NCBI GenBank assembly: GCA_030695415.1
Contig: JAUYQZ010000049.1
Coordinates: forward strand, 248,001-312,000
Direction of reading: 5' to 3'
Source of the DNA: Hylemonella sp.
Lineage (GTDB): Bacteria; Pseudomonadota; Gammaproteobacteria; Burkholderiales; Burkholderiaceae_C
Length of the DNA: 64,000 nucleotides
Position numbers and translations under genes: made by a program. This document shows, in pieces, positions 1-8,236 of the stretch (position 1 is its first letter; every line of letters starts with the position of its first letter). The notes beneath the pieces were generated by a model that saw only the letters and a list, made by a program, of their open reading frames with translations, ran no database searches and had not been told where the DNA came from.

Positions 1-1
1 G

Positions 2-67
2 CAGCTGGCCGCGCGCCATCCCATGCCGGCCAACAACCTGCTGCTGGTGTGGGAGCAGGCCCCCTAA
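2..67 (+). CDS. C-terminal end of an unidentified protein (cut by window edge)
   Basis: Only the last 21 codons and a TAA stop are present. The frame reads QLAARHPMPANN, continues LLLVWEQAP and then stops. Codon use is high-GC and matches the neighbours, so this is probably the tail of a real gene that begins left of the window. The peptide is too short to assign to a family. The following 159 bases before the next gene hold no ORF or clear hairpin; a short T-rich stretch lies near position 140. Confidence 0.5.
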   Translation, partial: QLAARHPMPANNLLLVWEQAP

Positions 68-226
68 GGCCTGGCGCCCGCCCCCACGGCACGAGGCGCG
101 GCCACCGGTGTCTTTCTGCAGCCTTCTGACAACGCTTCTTTTTTTATAGCAAAAAAACGGAACGACTTGCCAACTCCGTCACGCTGCCGCTTCAACCGCG
201 CCGTGCAGGCCGCCGATAATTGAACG

Positions 227-1429
227 ATGAACCTGGCTGAAAACACCGTCTGGTCCATCATGACAGGCGGCCTTTTGTCGCTGGTTCTGTTGGCCGCCGC
301 CGATACCGTGGTGACCCGCAGCCTGGGCGCGATGCGCAACATGCTGCTGATCTTCGCGATCAGCAGCGCCTGCATCGTTCTCTCCGGCCTGCCCGAGGCG
401 CTTTTCCCCGAAATGCCCGAGCGCCTGGTGATGGCGCTGAAGGCCGGTTTCGGCCTGCTGACCAGTGCACTGGGCCTGCGCTTCCTGGGCATCTGGACCG
501 GCGGCGACCAGGAGGACCGCGTGATCTACTGCCTCTCGGTCTGGGGCACCTACGGCTTGCTCATCGCCGCGCTGGTGATGGTCGTGCTGGCCATGATTGT
601 GCCGCCCCAGGACTTCACCGGCCTGCTGCTGCTGGCAGCCGGCCTCAACGCCATCACCGTGGTGCTGTGCACCTTGATCGCGGCGCGCGCCGCCTTGCTG
701 GGTGACCCGCTGGCCCGCTGGCTGGTGCTGGCCTGTGTGCTGCTGGTGGGCCTGATGACTGGCCTGTACCTGCATGCGCTGGATGCTGTGAGCATGGGCC
801 TGGTCTGGCAGGCCCTGACCGCGGCGGGCGCGGTGTTCTTCGTGCTGATCGTGATGCTGCTGATCGTGGTGCGCAACCGGCAGCAGCGGCAGCTGGCGCG
901 GCTGTCGCGCCTGGAGTTGGGCTGGGACCCGGCCACCGGCCTGCCCACCGGCGCCAAGCTGCTGGGCGAAGTGGAGCACGCTTTCTGGCGCACCGGCCGG
1001 CTGCATGGCCACTGCGTCGTGGTGGGCCTGTACCTGAGCAATCTTTACGAGCTGGGCGACTCCCTGGGCCGCACCACCGACAACCAGATCCTGGCGGCCA
1101 CGGCCGCCCGCATCCGTCGTGCCGCGGGCTTTCGCTGCGTGGTAGGCCTCTACCACCCGCGCTGCTTCATCGTGGTATTTTCCATCGACCGCAAACGCAC
1201 CTTCAATGAGTCCATCATCGCCCGCCTCATGGGCCAGGTGACGCAGCCGCTGCACGTGTTTGGCAGCAGGGACCAGCGCCAACCCTTCGTGCCTCAGGTG
1301 GGCATCGCCTTGCGCACGGTGCTGCCGGACCACACCGTGCCACAGGACGTGATTGACGAGGTGGAACACGAAGCCATGGAACAGGTGCGCCGCCCGCCGC
1401 CGGCCGACCGCGTCGAGACGACCTGGTAG
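227..1429 (+). CDS. Multi-spanning membrane protein with degenerate GGDEF domain (paralog 1)
   Basis: This 400-residue protein has about seven hydrophobic segments in residues 9-215, then a cytoplasmic domain. The domain starts like a diguanylate cyclase: DPATGLPTG near residue 241 matches the DxLTGLxNR opening of GGDEF domains. Where the GGDEF loop should be it has LYHPRCFIVVF, so the nucleotide- and metal-binding signature is gone and no RxxD inhibitory site is visible. Catalysis of c-di-GMP synthesis is therefore unlikely; a receptor or scaffold role is inferred. It is followed 103 bases later by a clear paralog of the same architecture. The start was chosen because MNLAENTVW aligns with MPVPEIAVW of the paralog. 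Confidence 0.85.
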   Translation: MNLAENTVWSIMTGGLLSLVLLAAADTVVTRSLGAMRNMLLIFAISSACIVLSGLPEALFPEMPERLVMALKAGFGLLTSALGLRFLGIWTGGDQEDRVIYCLSVWGTYGLLIAALVMVVLAMIVPPQDFTGLLLLAAGLNAITVVLCTLIAARAALLGDPLARWLVLACVLLVGLMTGLYLHALDAVSMGLVWQALTAAGAVFFVLIVMLLIVVRNRQQRQLARLSRLELGWDPATGLPTGAKLLGEVEHAFWRTGRLHGHCVVVGLYLSNLYELGDSLGRTTDNQILAATAARIRRAAGFRCVVGLYHPRCFIVVFSIDRKRTFNESIIARLMGQVTQPLHVFGSRDQRQPFVPQVGIALRTVLPDHTVPQDVIDEVEHEAMEQVRRPPPADRVETTW

Positions 1430-1532
1430 GCCGCCACGGAGGCAGCCGCTCCCGCCCCCCCGGGAGGATGCCCCCGTCACGGCGGGGGACAAAGCACTTC
1501 CGGCCCCAGGCCATCTCGTTACATAATGTGAC

Positions 1533-2807
1533 ATGCCTGTTCCCGAAATCGCTGTCTGGTCTGCCATGTTGGGGGGGCTGCTGACCCTGGCGCTCGTCGC
1601 ATTGGCCGACGCACTGTTCTATCGCAAGTCGGGTTCGCTGCGCAACCTCGTGTTCATCCTCGTCGCGGGCACGAGTTGCGTGGTGATGAGCGGCCTGCCC
1701 GGTGTGCTGTGGCCCGGGCTGCTGCCGGAATGGATGGTGCAGGGGATCAAGGGCAGCCTGGGGCCGCTGGCCGGCGCACTGGCCCTGTACTACCTGGGCA
1801 TCTGGCTGGGCGGCAACCGCGAGGACCGCATGGTCTTCCACATCACCGCCTGGGGCGCAATCGCCCTGTGCGTTGCTGGCGTTGGCCTGGGCCTGCTGTC
1901 GATGCTTGCCACGCCCACCGAGTTCCGCGAGCTGCTGCTGGCCACGGGCATTGTCAACTTTGCCGCTGCCGTGCTGGGGCTGATTGCAGCGCTGCGCGCT
2001 GCCGCCTTGGGCGATCCGCTGGCACGCTGGATGTCGCTGGCCTGCGTGGCCCTGGCCACCACGGTGGTGGGCCTGTACCTGCGCGGCCTGGATGTGCCGG
2101 GCTTCGGCCTGGGCACGTGGATGGCCACCGCCTTCATCGCCGTGCTTTACTTCCTGAGCTGTACGGCACTGATCATCTTGCGCAACCGCCAGCAGCGCAG
2201 TCTCACACGGCTGGCCGGCCTGAAGGCCGGGGCGGATCCGGCGACGGGCCTGCCCACCGGCTCGGTGCTGCTGACCGAGGTGGAGCACGCCTTCTGGCGG
2301 GCCGCACGCCTGCATGGGCACTCCACCCTGGTCTACCTCAACGTGCGCAATCTTTATGAACTGGGTCAGTCGGCCGGCCACGGGGTGGAGCACCAGATCC
2401 AGGCGGCATTGGCCGCGCGCATCCGTCGCACGGCCGGCTTTCGCTGCGTGGTGGGTTTGTACGAACCACGCAGCTTCGTGGTGGTGATCTTTTCCGACAA
2501 GCACCACGATCGGGTGAGCGAGACGGTGAACCGCCTGCGCCTCATGGTGGGGCGTCCCCTGGCGGTTTTCGCACGGGATCAGGCACGCCATGAGTTCCTG
2601 CCCCAGCTGAGCCTGGGCGTGGTCACCCTCATTCATCCGGGCCGGGCGGCCCCGCTGGACGTGATCCACGAGGCCGAGCGCCGCGCCGTGATCCGCGAAG
2701 AGCAAGTGAAAGAAAAAGAGAGGCAAGGCGGCCAGTCTCAGCCGCCCGCGTCGCCACCACCGCCGTCCGTGCAAGACAGCATCCCCACCGAGCCGGCTCC
2801 GTTCTGA
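1533..2807 (+). CDS. Multi-spanning membrane protein with degenerate GGDEF domain (paralog 2)
   Basis: This 424-residue protein is a tandem duplicate of the preceding gene. It has the same seven or so membrane segments, the same DPATGLPTG opening of a GGDEF-like domain, and the shared stretches VEHAFWR, LHGH and GFRCVVGLY. At the position of the GGDEF loop it reads LYEPRSFVVVIF, so it is also expected to be catalytically dead. The C-terminus has a charged stretch (about residues 385-405) and a proline-rich tail that the first copy lacks. Retention of two inactive copies suggests a joint or partner-specific role, for example a membrane heterodimer; this is inference. Confidence 0.85.
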   Translation: MPVPEIAVWSAMLGGLLTLALVALADALFYRKSGSLRNLVFILVAGTSCVVMSGLPGVLWPGLLPEWMVQGIKGSLGPLAGALALYYLGIWLGGNREDRMVFHITAWGAIALCVAGVGLGLLSMLATPTEFRELLLATGIVNFAAAVLGLIAALRAAALGDPLARWMSLACVALATTVVGLYLRGLDVPGFGLGTWMATAFIAVLYFLSCTALIILRNRQQRSLTRLAGLKAGADPATGLPTGSVLLTEVEHAFWRAARLHGHSTLVYLNVRNLYELGQSAGHGVEHQIQAALAARIRRTAGFRCVVGLYEPRSFVVVIFSDKHHDRVSETVNRLRLMVGRPLAVFARDQARHEFLPQLSLGVVTLIHPGRAAPLDVIHEAERRAVIREEQVKEKERQGGQSQPPASPPPPSVQDSIPTEPAPF

Positions 2808-2989
2808 ACGACTGAGCGCAACGTCCGTGGCCGATCCTGTCGTGCCATGGCTCTCACCCCCACCCTCTTCACCCGGGACTGCCCGCCCCGTCTGCCAGGC
2901 GAGCTGCTGCTCGGTCCGGGTCGGACAAGGGGACCTAGGGAAGGTCTGAACAAGTCCCGCCATGCGCGTTCGAGTCAAAAACGGGATGA

Positions 2990-3300
2990 TTTGTCCGCCA
3001 ACATCGCGCGCCGTGTGCCCGTAGGCACACGCAAGCGATTTGGTGGGCAAAGGGCCCGTCGGCACATCCGGTCGGATGTGCCCGCCGGTCCGGCCGTATT
3101 GGCCCGCAAACGCGACCGCGTTTGCTCTGGGCCGAACCCCTTCGGGGGCGTGGTTTTGCGGGCCAAGCACGGCCGGTCGGCCGTGCCTGCCCAATGGGTG
3201 CAATGCGAACGCATCCGCAAGACGGATGCGTGACGCAGCGTTGCAAAACCAGGCAAGCCGTCCAGGCTTGCCTTGGGTTTTGCGCCTTGCGGCTCATCCC
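2990..3300. repeat. Field of consecutive and nested palindromes
   Basis: This 536-bp gap between convergent genes has no credible gene. It contains a run of inverted repeats: cgtgtgcc/ggcacacg (3012-3031); a perfect 10-bp stem ggcacatccg/cggatgtgcc with a 2-nt loop (3061-3082); ttggcccgcaaa pairing with tttgcgggccaa (3099-3110 with 3155-3166), enclosing gcaaacgc/gcgtttgc; gcacggccg/cggccgtgc (3167-3186); acgcatccg/cggatgcgt (3209-3231); and a two-part stem, gcaaaacc plus ggcaagcc against ggcttgcc plus ggttttgc (3243-3283). The arms differ in sequence from hairpin to hairpin, so this is not one repeat copied in tandem. Confidence 0.8.
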
Positions 3301-3343
3301 GCAAAATCCACGCCGCGCACGGCGCGACTTGCTCAGACCATCC

Positions 3344-4213
3344 CTAGGGCTTGACGCTGGCCGGCAGCTCGGCCTTGGTCAGCAGGCCACGGATCTCCAG
3401 CAGCTTGGCCTTGAGACGGCGGTGGTTGACCGGGCCGGTGCGCAGCAGCATCTTCTGCCCGGCGGCCAGGGACTGCAGCTTCTCGTCGGCGAATTCATAG
3501 CGGGTCCAGGGACGTTCGGAGGCGATGGGGCCCTTCACCTCGACCAGGGCCACAGCCAGCGGACCTTCGATCACCGGGGTGCCCAGCAACTGGTCGATGA
3601 CAGCGACCAGGCGGTCGTTGAAATAGGCCTTGGGGTAGCCCAGCTCCACATAGGCCTGCTGGAACAGCGGGTAGAGCGCGGCATACAGCTGCACGGCCTT
3701 CCTGCTGTCCACCGACTCGATGAACTGCACCAGGGGCACGTAGCGCTGCCCGTTGTCGGGGTTGATGACTTCGCCCTCGCCCCGCTTGAGCGTGGCGAAG
3801 CGCCCGCCGGTCGGGTGCAGGGGCCACATGCTGGGCGCGGCGTGCTCGCGCCCCAGGTTGTCCACGGTGGCGACCACGCGACGCACGAAGCTCTCCAGCA
3901 GCACGAAGGTCTGCACGTTCTTGCGGCCCACGAGGGCGTTGAGTTCCTGCTGCAGGCGCGCGTCGGACTGGCCCAGTGCGGGCAGCGGCCTGGGCGCGGC
4001 CGGCTCGGTATCGATGGCCTGCACCGGATGGCGGATGGGGTCGTTCGACGGCACGGGCGTGGCCGTGACATCCGCCGGGCTGCTGACGGGCTGGGTCACG
4101 GGCACCGGTTTGGGTGCGGGCGGCGCCGGCTGCGGCCAGACCAGCCAGGCGACGACGCCAACGAGTGCGAGGGTGACGAGGAAAGCCAGGGCGATTCTGC
4201 TGCTTCTGTTCAT
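3344..4213 (-). CDS. DUF3014 domain protein, membrane anchored
   Basis: This 289-residue protein has an N-terminal transmembrane helix (residues 7-27, LAFLVTLALVGVVAWLVW). A proline-rich linker (28-50) follows, then a soluble DUF3014 domain (about 100-285). Family-typical stretches include FVLLESFVRRVVATVDNLG, GRFATLKRGEG, RYVPLVQFIESVD, and LGYPKAYFNDRLVAVIDQLL. DUF3014 has no assigned biochemical role. The topology predicts a periplasmic domain held in the inner membrane. The gene stands alone on the minus strand, between the palindrome field and a divergent small gene. The start follows from the Arg-Ser-Ser-Arg positive cluster just before the helix. Confidence 0.9.
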   Translation of the reverse strand: MNRSSRIALAFLVTLALVGVVAWLVWPQPAPPAPKPVPVTQPVSSPADVTATPVPSNDPIRHPVQAIDTEPAAPRPLPALGQSDARLQQELNALVGRKNVQTFVLLESFVRRVVATVDNLGREHAAPSMWPLHPTGGRFATLKRGEGEVINPDNGQRYVPLVQFIESVDSRKAVQLYAALYPLFQQAYVELGYPKAYFNDRLVAVIDQLLGTPVIEGPLAVALVEVKGPIASERPWTRYEFADEKLQSLAAGQKMLLRTGPVNHRRLKAKLLEIRGLLTKAELPASVKP

Positions 4214-4367
4214 GGACGCACGCCGATGCAGGGTTGGGGAGAGGCCATGCTAGCACCCCGACCCGGCCGCATCCAACCGCTGCGCGTGTCCAGTTGTAAG
4301 GAGCGCGGCTTTCTCGCTTACCATCCGAAGCTGGTGCCGTTCCGGGACCGCAACCCATGGAGGACTT

Positions 4368-4508
4368 ATGGCCAAAGGTGAACAACGCAGCAACAAGATG
4401 GCAAAGAAACCGAAGAAAGACACTTCGCCACCCAAGACATCGACCTCCGACCGCCCGATGCCGCCGGTGACCGCCGTCATTCCGCGCGGCAAGGAAAAGA
4501 CCAAGTAA
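4368..4508 (+). CDS. Small basic 46-residue protein
   Basis: A short reading frame starts at ATG with a strong ribosome-binding site (GGAGG five bases upstream). It encodes MAKGEQRSNKMAKKPKK, then a Ser/Thr/Pro-rich segment, then VTAVIPRGKEKTK. It is rich in Lys and Arg, has no hydrophobic segment, and is expected to be cytosolic and possibly unstructured or nucleic-acid binding. The excellent RBS, high-GC codon use and the strong hairpin just downstream support a real gene. Function is unknown; proteins of this type are usually annotated as hypothetical in Comamonadaceae. Confidence 0.7.
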   Translation: MAKGEQRSNKMAKKPKKDTSPPKTSTSDRPMPPVTAVIPRGKEKTK

Positions 4509-4531
4509 GCCCTTTCTGACGGCGCCCTTGC

Positions 4532-4567
4532 GCGCAGTGGGTATCACTTTCGTGATACCCACTGCGC
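4532..4567. terminator. Perfect 16-bp stem-loop after the small basic gene
   Basis: gcgcagtgggtatcac and gtgatacccactgcgc form a perfect 16-bp stem around a TTTC loop, 23 bases after the stop codon. There is no T-tract, so it is either a Rho-aided terminator or an RNA-stabilising hairpin. It lies upstream of the glycine-zipper gene. Confidence 0.55.
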
Positions 4568-4725
4568 CTTGCGCTTTCGGCCGGCACGTCTTGCCGGACA
4601 ACCGGGTGAAGGTGCCTGTTCGCAGCATCGGCGAACCACACTTTTCTTTACAAGACCCATCCCCCGCATACGTCGGCGCGGACACTCACAAGCGCGTTGA
4701 ACATGGACTCATCAGGAGCATGACC

Positions 4726-5391
4726 ATGAAGCGTTTCACTGTACTGGCCGGCGCCCTCCTATCTGCCAGCCTGTGCGCGGCCCAGGACGAAGGACTGGTG
4801 ATTTCCTCCACGCCTGTGGTGCGGCAGGTGGCCGTGCCGCGGCAGGTCTGCAGCAGTGAGCAGGTGGCCGTGCAGCCGTCCAGGCGTGGCGCGGGTGCGG
4901 TCATCGGCGCAGTGGCCGGGGGCATCGTCGGCAACGCAGTGGGCCACGGCTCGGGCGCGGCCACGGTGCTGGGCGCGATCGGCGGCGCCGTGATCGGCGA
5001 CCGCATCGAGGACGCCCCGCCCACCGAACTGCACGAGGTGCAGCGCTGCAGCACACAGACCTTCTATGAGAACCGCAACGTGGGCTACGAGGTGGAGTAC
5101 GAATACGCCGACAAGCGCTACAAGGTACAGCTGCCCTACGACCCGGGCCAGACCATCGCGCTGCGCGTGGCGCCGGAGCACCTGGGCGAGCCGGGTGCTC
5201 CGCCGCCCCAGCCCATCGTGAGGACCCCGGTCTACACGCCCCCCGTGGTGGTGATGCAGCCCCCGGTCTATGACCTGCGGCCCTACCCGTATTACTACTA
5301 CCCGCCGGTCGGCGTGCAGTGGCACTTTGGCCTGCGTGGCGGCCACTCCCGCCATGGGCACCACCGCAGCCACCGCCACTGGCGCCATTAA
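4726..5391 (+). CDS. Secreted glycine-zipper 2TM domain protein
   Basis: This 221-residue protein starts with a signal peptide (MKRFTVLAGALLSASLCAAQ). It has a glycine-zipper motif around residues 45-90, with repeated GxxxG steps (GAVIGAVAGGIVG and GAIGGAVIGDRI). This is the Rick_17kDa/glycine-zipper 2TM outer-membrane family. Downstream is a YxV-type domain (VEYEYADKRYKVQLPYDPG) and a Pro/Tyr/His-rich tail. An envelope location is expected. The start at the second ATG is preferred because AGGAG lies seven bases upstream of it; the first ATG is too close. The next gene starts 11 bases after its stop, so it probably heads an operon with the DUF1800 and DUF1501 genes. Confidence 0.85.
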   Translation: MKRFTVLAGALLSASLCAAQDEGLVISSTPVVRQVAVPRQVCSSEQVAVQPSRRGAGAVIGAVAGGIVGNAVGHGSGAATVLGAIGGAVIGDRIEDAPPTELHEVQRCSTQTFYENRNVGYEVEYEYADKRYKVQLPYDPGQTIALRVAPEHLGEPGAPPPQPIVRTPVYTPPVVVMQPPVYDLRPYPYYYYPPVGVQWHFGLRGGHSRHGHHRSHRHWRH

Positions 5392-5402
5392 CGGGTGGCG
5401 CA

Positions 5403-7031
5403 ATGATGCAGACCCTGCCCGAGCGAAAGCCAGCATGCACCCCCCTGTATCGCCACCTGTTGCGCGCCGCCGTGGCGCTGGGTGCAGTGCTCGCGGTCGC
5501 GTCCGCCCTGGCGGCCGATGGCTGGGTGGACACGCCGATGGACGAGACCCGGGCACGGGCCATGATGGGCCGCCTGGGTTATGGCGCCACGCCAGCCACG
5601 CTGCGCCAGGGGACCGGGCAGACACCCCGGCACTACCTGCTGCGCGCCATCCAGGAGGTGTCGGTGCTGCCAGCGGAAGTGAGCACGCGAATTGCGGGCA
5701 TGCCGGTGCGCCAGGACCTCGACACCCTGTGGCGACGCCTGGGGCCGGGGGGCAGTGAGCGCCAGGGCATGGAAGAGGCACCGCGCGAGGACGTGCAGCG
5801 CGAGATGAACCAGTACGCCGCGGCCACCGTCCAGGCCCGCTTGCTGACCATGGCCAACAGCGACAACACCGGACGCGAGGCGCTGCTGTCGTTCTGGCTC
5901 AACCATTTCTCGATCTACGTCCCCAAGGGGCCGGTCAAGCTGCTGGCCTGGGACTACATCGCCGCGCTGGACCGGGCGATGCGCGAGGACTCCTTCGAGG
6001 CGCTGCTGCGTGCCAGCTTCTACCACCCGGCCATGCAGCTTTACCTGGACAACGCGCAGTCCACGGCACCCGACTCCCGCGCAGCCACCTTCGCCGCGGG
6101 GCGAGGGCGGCAACTGGGTATCAACGAAAACCTGGCGCGTGAGCTGCTGGAGCTGCACACCCTGGGCGTCGACGCCGGCTACAGCCAGGCCGATGTGCGG
6201 GCCCTGGCGCGCATCATCACCGGAGCGGGTGTCTATGCGCCCGCCATGCAGGAGAACAACCTCGCCCGCGCCGGTGCGGTGCGCCAGGGCTTGTTCCTGT
6301 TCGACCCGCGCCGTCATGACTTCGGCGAGAAGACTTTCCTGGGTGAGTTTTTCCCCGCCGGCCAGGGGCAGGCCGAGATCGATCGGGCCCTGCAGCTGAT
6401 GGCACGGCACCCGGCCACCGCGCGACGCATCAGCAGCAAGCTGGCCCAGCGTTTCCTCGCCGACGATCCACCCGCGGCCGTGGTTGACGCGATGAGCGCG
6501 GCCTGGCTGCGCAGCGGCGGCCGCATCTCGGCCACGCTGCTGGCCCTGCTGGAGTCCCCGGCCTTCGCCGCCTCGCTTGCAAAGCCGGCCAAGTTCAAGG
6601 AACCGCTGGACTATCTGCTCTCACTGGCGCGTGCCGCGTGCGGCGACCGCCCGCTGAACAACCCGCTGCTGCTGGCCGCCAGCGCCATGGACATGGGCCA
6701 GGCGCCGCTGATGCACACCACACCCGACGGCTACGGCAGCCGCGAGTCGGACTGGCTCTCGCCCGCGGCCATGGCCAAGCGCACGCGCCTGGCCATCGGC
6801 ACGGCGGCCGCGCGGGTGCCCCTGGCCGCGGGCGCCCACGGCGAGACGTTTCTGGCGCGCCCCGCCAACCCGCAGGACCTGCTCAAGGGCACGGCCTGCC
6901 CGGCCGACGAACACCTATTGGGCCAGGTGCTCGGTCCGCCCGCCGACAGCACGCGCCAGCCGGGCGCTGCGTTGAGCGCGGCCGAGCGCGTGGCGCTGCG
7001 CCTGGCCTCCCCCGAATTCATGCGTCGTTGA
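5403..7031 (+). CDS. DUF1800 family secreted protein
   Basis: This protein of about 542 residues has an N-terminal signal-like segment (AAVALGAVLAVASALAADGW, residues 22-41). A DUF1800 domain fills the rest: RLGYGATP, ALLSFWLNHFSIYV, LRASFYHPAM, NENLARELLELHTLG and ARIITGAGVY are typical. DUF1800 and DUF1501 proteins are regularly encoded side by side, and their shared function is not established. An extracytoplasmic complex is inferred. The gene lies between the glycine-zipper gene and the DUF1501 gene on the same strand (gaps of 11 and 14 bases). Two adjacent ATG codons at the start make the exact first residue uncertain by one. Confidence 0.92.
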   Translation: MMQTLPERKPACTPLYRHLLRAAVALGAVLAVASALAADGWVDTPMDETRARAMMGRLGYGATPATLRQGTGQTPRHYLLRAIQEVSVLPAEVSTRIAGMPVRQDLDTLWRRLGPGGSERQGMEEAPREDVQREMNQYAAATVQARLLTMANSDNTGREALLSFWLNHFSIYVPKGPVKLLAWDYIAALDRAMREDSFEALLRASFYHPAMQLYLDNAQSTAPDSRAATFAAGRGRQLGINENLARELLELHTLGVDAGYSQADVRALARIITGAGVYAPAMQENNLARAGAVRQGLFLFDPRRHDFGEKTFLGEFFPAGQGQAEIDRALQLMARHPATARRISSKLAQRFLADDPPAAVVDAMSAAWLRSGGRISATLLALLESPAFAASLAKPAKFKEPLDYLLSLARAACGDRPLNNPLLLAASAMDMGQAPLMHTTPDGYGSRESDWLSPAAMAKRTRLAIGTAAARVPLAAGAHGETFLARPANPQDLLKGTACPADEHLLGQVLGPPADSTRQPGAALSAAERVALRLASPEFMRR

Positions 7032-7045
7032 ACAGGAGCTGGCTC

Positions 7046-8215
7046 ATGACCCTGCCTCGCCGTCAGCTGCTGCGCATCCTCCCGGCCGCACTGGCCCTGC
7101 CCCTGCGTGCGTGGGCTGTCGAAGGCGGCGCAGCGACGCCCGGGCGTTTCGTGCTGATCTTCCTGCGCGGAGGATTCGACGGCCTGTTTGCCTTTGCGCC
7201 GCAGGAGCCCCGCCTGGCGGAACTGCGCCCCACCCTGTCGCGCGCCCTGCTGGCCGAGGGCACGCTGCTGGGCAACACGGGATTTGCGGCCCACCCGGCG
7301 GCACGTGGCCTGGCGGACCTGTACAAAGCGGGCGAACTCTGCTTTGCCCCCTGTGCCGGCACGGTCGACACCAGCCGCAGCCATTTCCAGGCGCAGGACC
7401 TGTTTGAGATCGGCAGCGGCGCCATCCACGGCCGCACGGGGTTCATGGCGCGTGCGGCGGCACGGCTGGGTGCGGGTAGCGGCGCGATCAGCTTCACGCC
7501 CGAAATTCCGCTCGCCTTTCGCGGCGGCGAGATGCCGCCGGCCGTGGCGCCGCTCTCCGGCAGCGGCCTGAAGCTGCCGCCCGGTCGCCTGCTCGATGCC
7601 ATCCGCGCGGCACACCGCGGGCAGGCCACCGGCGACGCGCTGGAACAGGCGATGGCCACGCAGGCCGAGATCGACATGGCCACGGGCATGGAGCCCGCCG
7701 CCTCGCGCGGCGCGGCCGGCGGCAACGGGCTGGCGCGCACCATGACGTCCATGGGGCAGATCCTGCGCGGCAACCGCCGCATGAGCCTGGCCTTCATGGA
7801 CCTCGGCGGCGTGGACACGCACGCCAACGAGGAAGCCGTCCTGACACGTCTGCTGCCAGCGCTGGGCGAAGGCCTGCAGGCGCTCAAGACCAGCCTGGGC
7901 CACGAAGAATGGCGGCGCACGCGGGTGGCCGTGCTCACCGAGTTCGGCCGCACCGTGCGCGAAAACGGCACACGCGGCACCGACCACGGCCAGGGCAGCC
8001 TGTGCCTGCTGGCCGGAGGCGCGCTGGCCGGCGCCGGCATGCTCGGCGGCTTCGACGGTCTGGCCCAGAAGGCCCTCAACGAGAACCGTGACCTGCCCGT
8101 TCGCGCCGACTGGCGCGACCTGCTGGCCAGCGCCATGCGCGAACCCTGCGGGCTGGATGAAGCCGGGCTCGACGCCATCTTCCCCGGCCGGCCGCGACGC
8201 AGCTACCGCGTCTGA
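7046..8215 (+). CDS. DUF1501 family protein (sulfatase-like fold), Tat-type signal
   Basis: This 389-residue protein starts MTLPRRQLLRILPAALALPL, a twin-arginine-like signal. DUF1501 landmarks are FVLIFLRGGFDGLFAF at the start, SRSHFQAQDLFE, MDLGGVDTHANE, and VAVLTEFGRTVRENGTRGTDHG near the C-terminus. The family shares the alkaline-phosphatase/sulfatase metal-binding fold. Asp and His in the GGFDG, GGVDTHANE and GTDHGQG stretches are the likely ligands. A good RBS (AGGAG) lies seven to eight bases upstream. It is the last gene of the glycine-zipper/DUF1800/DUF1501 operon. Substrate unknown. Confidence 0.92.
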   Translation: MTLPRRQLLRILPAALALPLRAWAVEGGAATPGRFVLIFLRGGFDGLFAFAPQEPRLAELRPTLSRALLAEGTLLGNTGFAAHPAARGLADLYKAGELCFAPCAGTVDTSRSHFQAQDLFEIGSGAIHGRTGFMARAAARLGAGSGAISFTPEIPLAFRGGEMPPAVAPLSGSGLKLPPGRLLDAIRAAHRGQATGDALEQAMATQAEIDMATGMEPAASRGAAGGNGLARTMTSMGQILRGNRRMSLAFMDLGGVDTHANEEAVLTRLLPALGEGLQALKTSLGHEEWRRTRVAVLTEFGRTVRENGTRGTDHGQGSLCLLAGGALAGAGMLGGFDGLAQKALNENRDLPVRADWRDLLASAMREPCGLDEAGLDAIFPGRPRRSYRV

Positions 8216-8236
8216 GCGCCGCGATACGCCCGCGCC

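Noticed and set aside
1471-1488. Hairpin cccccg/cggggg between the two GGDEF-like paralogs
   Set aside because: Only six pairs, no T-tract, in generally GC-rich sequence; not enough to call a terminator.
1227-3203. 658-residue minus-strand reading frame
   Set aside because: It is the complement of the two degenerate-GGDEF genes and the palindrome field. Composition is His/Gln/Arg-rich with no domain, typical of an antisense frame in GC-rich DNA.
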